From positions 1-64,000 of the forward strand of contig JAMXLM010000002.1 in the NCBI GenBank assembly GCA_024280995.1: DNA of 64,000 nucleotides. Direction: 5' to 3'. This DNA is from Candidatus Dormiibacterota bacterium. Its GTDB lineage: Bacteria; Chloroflexota; Dormibacteria; Dormibacterales; Dormibacteraceae. The notes beneath the pieces are model-generated. The model searched no databases and had not been told where the DNA came from. It was given only the letters and a program-made list of their open reading frames with translations. This document shows, in pieces, positions 60,541 through 64,000 of the stretch (position 1 is the stretch's first letter; each line of letters opens with the position of its first letter). Position numbers and translations under genes: made by a program.

Positions 60541-62265
60541 TCATCCGGGCCGGCCGCCGTTCGGGCTGTAACGGTTGACGATCGGCATCCTCCGGTCGCG
60601 GCCGAAGGCACGCGGTGTGATCTTGACCCCGGGCGGAGCCTGCCGGCGCTTGTACTCGCTCCGGTCCACCAGCTGGATCACACGCGCGACCACCTTCGGG
60701 TCGTGGCCGTTGGACACGAGCTCCTCCGGGCTCAGGTCATCCTCGATGTAGCCGATCAGGATCGGGTCGAGCTGTTCGTACGGCGGCAGGCTGTCGGTAT
60801 CCTTCTGTCCTGGCTTCAACTCGGCCGACGGCGGCTTGGTGATCACACGCTCCGGGATGGCCGGCCCGAGGGTGTTGCGATACCGGCACAGCTCGTAGAC
60901 GGTGGTCTTGGTGATGTCCTTGAGCACCGCGTAGCCGCCCGCGATGTCGCCGTACAGGGTGCCGTAGCCGGTCGCCAGCTCTGACTTGTTGCCGGTGCTG
61001 AGCACGATGTAGCCGAACTTGTTCGAGAGGGCATGCAGGATCGTCGATCGGATCCGAGGCTGAACGTTCTCCTCGGCCACCCCGGGCTTGGTGCCGGCGA
61101 ACACGGGGCTCACGATCTTCTCGAAGGCCTCATGAGGGGGTTCGATCGAAAAGTCCATCAGCTGCATGCCGAGGTACTCGGCCGTCATCCCGGCGTCCTC
61201 GACGCTCTCGGTCGAGGTGTAGCGCGACGTCATGCGGACACCGATCACGTTCTCCGGGCCGAGGGCGTCACAGGCGATCGCGGCCGTAAGCGCGGAGTCC
61301 GCGCCGCCGGACATGCCGATCACGGCCTTCTGGAAGCCCTGCTTGTGCATGTAGTCGCGCGTCCCGAGCACGACGGCCGCGTAGATCTCCGCAGCACCTT
61401 CGAGCGGAGTCGCGAGGCGTCGCTCGAGTGGTGGCTTTGCACCGACAGAAGGTGCCGGGACGTCCAGCTCGCTCACCTCCAGCTCGAGCCCCTCCGCGGC
61501 TTCGGCTTCGCGGCGGAGCTTCTCGGTCGGACGGTGGGGTGGTCCGGTCGGGACGTCGCAGACGAGCAGCTCCTCGTCGAAGGAGGCGGCGCGAGCGATC
61601 ACCTTTCCCCGGGGGTCGAACACCACGCTGTTGCCGTCGAAGACGAGCTCGTCCTGGCCGCCGACGGTGTTCACCCACGCGATGTACGCGCCGTAGTCGG
61701 CGGCCCGGCCGCCGATCATCGCCTCACGTGGCGCGCGCTTGCCGTAGTGGTACGGCGAACCGTTGATGTTGATCAGGACCTGGGCGCCGTGGTCGGCTTC
61801 CCAGGCCAGCGGGCCGGCCGGGAACCAGACGTCCTCGCACACCGACAAGCCGAGCCGCGCCCCGCCAAAGTCGACGATCGGCGCAGCGTGCCCCGGTGCG
61901 AAGTAGCGTTTCTCGTCGAAGACCCCATAGTTGGGCAGGAAGACCTTGTGATAGACGGTCTTCACCTCGCCGTCGCACACCAGCGCGGCGGCGTTGAAGA
62001 TGTCACCCTCCTGGTCGACGAAGCCGACGATGACGGCGATGTCCTTCACAGCCTTCGCGATGCGCTCCAGCTGGGCCAGGTTGTCGCGCACGAACGAGGG
62101 CTTGAGGACCAGGTCTTCTGGCGGGTAGCCGGTGATCGCGAGCTCGGGGAAGCACACCAGGTCGGCGCCTCGCTCGCGCGCCCGGTCCGTCCAGTCGAGG
62201 ATCAGCCGTGCGTTGCCCTCGAGGTCGCCGACCGTCGGGTTGACCTGCGCGAGCGCGATTCTCAC
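60541..62265 (-). CDS. nadE: Glutamine-dependent NAD+ synthetase
   Basis: Nitrilase-like N-term (CFPELAITGYPPEDLVL) and synthetase (VIGMSGGADSALTAAIA, STGNKSELATGYGTLYGD). Confidence 0.95.
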   Translation of the reverse strand: MRIALAQVNPTVGDLEGNARLILDWTDRARERGADLVCFPELAITGYPPEDLVLKPSFVRDNLAQLERIAKAVKDIAVIVGFVDQEGDIFNAAALVCDGEVKTVYHKVFLPNYGVFDEKRYFAPGHAAPIVDFGGARLGLSVCEDVWFPAGPLAWEADHGAQVLININGSPYHYGKRAPREAMIGGRAADYGAYIAWVNTVGGQDELVFDGNSVVFDPRGKVIARAASFDEELLVCDVPTGPPHRPTEKLRREAEAAEGLELEVSELDVPAPSVGAKPPLERRLATPLEGAAEIYAAVVLGTRDYMHKQGFQKAVIGMSGGADSALTAAIACDALGPENVIGVRMTSRYTSTESVEDAGMTAEYLGMQLMDFSIEPPHEAFEKIVSPVFAGTKPGVAEENVQPRIRSTILHALSNKFGYIVLSTGNKSELATGYGTLYGDIAGGYAVLKDITKTTVYELCRYRNTLGPAIPERVITKPPSAELKPGQKDTDSLPPYEQLDPILIGYIEDDLSPEELVSNGHDPKVVARVIQLVDRSEYKRRQAPPGVKITPRAFGRDRRMPIVNRYSPNGGRPG

Positions 62266-62279
62266 GCTTCAATTGTCGC

Positions 62280-62822
62280 GTGAATCGAGTCAGGCTCCGC
62301 CAGGCGACGGTCGCCGACGCCGGCTTACTGGAGCGATGGCAGCAGCCGGCCTACATCGGCGAGTTCAACCGTTTCGGTATTCCTCCGCGACCGCTGCGGG
62401 ACGAGATCCGCGAGCACGGCCTGGTCGGGTCGGACCGCGGCGCGCTGATCGTCGAGCTCGTCGCCGACAGCACGCCGATCGGCACCGTCTCCTGGCACCC
62501 GGAGCTCTACGGACCCAACGCCGAGTCGGTGGCCTGGAACATCGGCATCAACCTGATTCCCGAGGGCCGGGGGCGGGGTTACGGTGGCGAGGCCCAGCGC
62601 CTGCTCGCGGACTGGCTGTTTGCGTCGACCGCCGCCAACCGCGTCGAGGCGATGACCGACGTCGAGAACGTCGCCGAGCAGCGCGCGCTCGAGAAGGCCG
62701 GGTTCCGACGCGAGGGCATCCTGTACGGGTCGCAGTTTCGGGGCGGTGCCTGGCGCGACCTCGTGGTGTATTCGTTGCTGCGCGCACAGGCAGGGTCGCC
62801 TCCTACGATTGCCTCGGGATGA
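62280..62822 (+). CDS. GNAT family N-acetyltransferase
   Basis: GRGRGYGGEAQRLLADWLFASTAANRVEAMTDVENVAEQRALEKAGFRREGILYGSQFRGGAWRDLVVYS. Confidence 0.92.
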   Translation: MNRVRLRQATVADAGLLERWQQPAYIGEFNRFGIPPRPLRDEIREHGLVGSDRGALIVELVADSTPIGTVSWHPELYGPNAESVAWNIGINLIPEGRGRGYGGEAQRLLADWLFASTAANRVEAMTDVENVAEQRALEKAGFRREGILYGSQFRGGAWRDLVVYSLLRAQAGSPPTIASG

Positions 62823-63598
62823 CCTACTTCGAGCGTCTGCGCGCGCTCTCACGAGAGCGCAAAAGCCTCCTGTGCGTCGGCCTCGACCCGGACCCTGAAC
62901 GCATCGCCGGTGGCGCGGCGGGGGCGCTGCGACACTGCCGCGAGGTCGTGCGCCAGACGGAAGAGCACGTGTGCTGCTTCAAGCCCAACAGCGCCTTCTG
63001 GGAGCAGTACGGGCCCGATGGCTGGAAGGCGTTGCTGGAACTGCGCGGAGAGACCGAGGGCACGCCGTTCCTCCTCGACGCCAAGCGCGGCGACATGGAC
63101 AACACCATGCGCGCCTATGCGCGCGCGGTGTTCGGCACGTTGGCGATGGACGCTGCCACGGTCAACCCCTACCTTGGCTCCGATTCGCTCGAGCAGTTCA
63201 CGAGCTACGGCGACCGAGGTGTCTACGTGCTGTGCCGCACGTCCAATCCCGGCGCCACCGACCTGCAGCATCTCCAGGTGAAAGGCACGCCGATCTACCG
63301 GCACGTCGTCGACCTCGCGGAACGATTGAACCTGCACGGCAATGTCGCCCTCGTCGTCGGCGCCACGGCGCCGGAGCAGGTGCGAGAGGTTCGGAGCGTG
63401 ACCGACCTGCCCTTCCTGCTTCCGGGCGTGGGCGCGCAGGGCGGCGACGTCGAAGCCGCGGTCCGGGCGGCGTTCAACGGCGATCCCGCGTCGTCCCTTG
63501 TCGCGGCGAGCAGGTCGGTGCTCTACGCGGCAAGCCCCGCCAGGGAGGCAGCGGCCCTGCAGGCGCAGATCAACGCGGCGGCAGGCGCGACGGCGTGA
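62819..63598 (+). CDS. pyrF: Orotidine 5'-phosphate decarboxylase
   Basis: LLCVGLDPDPERI, FLLDAKRGDMDNTMRAYARAVFG, FLLPGVGAQGGDVEAAV. Confidence 0.93.
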   Translation: MTYFERLRALSRERKSLLCVGLDPDPERIAGGAAGALRHCREVVRQTEEHVCCFKPNSAFWEQYGPDGWKALLELRGETEGTPFLLDAKRGDMDNTMRAYARAVFGTLAMDAATVNPYLGSDSLEQFTSYGDRGVYVLCRTSNPGATDLQHLQVKGTPIYRHVVDLAERLNLHGNVALVVGATAPEQVREVRSVTDLPFLLPGVGAQGGDVEAAVRAAFNGDPASSLVAASRSVLYAASPAREAAALQAQINAAAGATA

Positions 63599-64000
63599 GC
63601 GAGCGCAAGCACACGGCGCGGCTCATGTTGAAGGGCCACATCATCGATTCGATGATGCTGCCGCAGGTGATGGACGTCGTCATGGACCTCGGCGGCAACT
63701 TCACGATCGAGGAGTTGAAGGTCGGCCAGCACAAGACCGACACGTCGCTTTGCCGGATGGAGGTTTACGCCGACTCCGCCGAGGTGCTGGACCAGATCGT
63801 CCAGCGCGCGCGGGCGCTGGGCGCCACCGCGGAGCATGAGCAGCCGGCGCGCGTCGACAAGGTCATGCACGACGGTGTCTTCCCCGAGGGCTTCTACTCG
63901 ACGAGCAACCTGCCTACCGAGGTCCTCGTCGAGGGCAGCTGGGTCGAGGTCGAGAACATCGAGATGGACGCCGCGATCGCGGTCGACCGCGATGCGAAGC
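63595..64000 (+). CDS. LOR/SDH (TIGR00300-like) N-terminal domain protein, truncated by window end
   Basis: LKGHIIDSMMLPQVMDVVMDLGGNFTIEELKVGQHKTDTSLCRMEVYA...; GTGA overlap with pyrF. Confidence 0.75.
   Translation, partial: MSERKHTARLMLKGHIIDSMMLPQVMDVVMDLGGNFTIEELKVGQHKTDTSLCRMEVYADSAEVLDQIVQRARALGATAEHEQPARVDKVMHDGVFPEGFYSTSNLPTEVLVEGSWVEVENIEMDAAIAVDRDAK

Overview
High-GC bacterial chromosomal window, mostly core metabolism in tightly packed operons with many 1-8 nt stop/start overlaps (ATGA/GTGA/TTGA and apparently CTGA). Taxon is not provable here; the style fits an actinobacterial-like, Chloroflexota or Dormibacterota-type genome. Main blocks: nuoA-L on the minus strand (1-8995); an OsmC-like gene; a yybP-ykoY (Mn2+) riboswitch ahead of a half-length TerC-like gene; methyltransferases (trmI); mdh; three tandem DinB-like paralogs; Mg-chelatase-like D and I subunits; MoxR/DUF58/transglutaminase module; pepF; a complete pentose-phosphate operon (tkt, tal-pgi fusion, gnd, zwf, opcA, pgl, rpe, rpiA); tRNA-Ser(GGA) inside an unusual repeat structure; an ECF sigma factor with a membrane AMIN-like partner; folE; a degenerate kinase-like membrane protein; ferredoxin; NAD-type IDH; CapA-like lipoprotein; D,D-carboxypeptidase; eno; sulfur amino-acid genes with a CysM/Mec-like (JAMM) pair; MFS; der; a two-component system; a pyruvate dehydrogenase operon in which Lpd (E3) and E1-alpha share one uninterrupted ORF; nadE; GNAT; pyrF; and the start of a LOR/SDH (TIGR00300-like) gene. 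Items most worth a second look: the E3-E1alpha fused ORF, the riboswitch plus half-TerC unit, the tRNA-Ser leader inverted repeat with a duplicated tRNA 5' fragment, a palindromic repeat family found at C-terminal coding ends, and recurrent CTG/no-canonical-start genes. No CRISPR array, transposase or prophage was seen.
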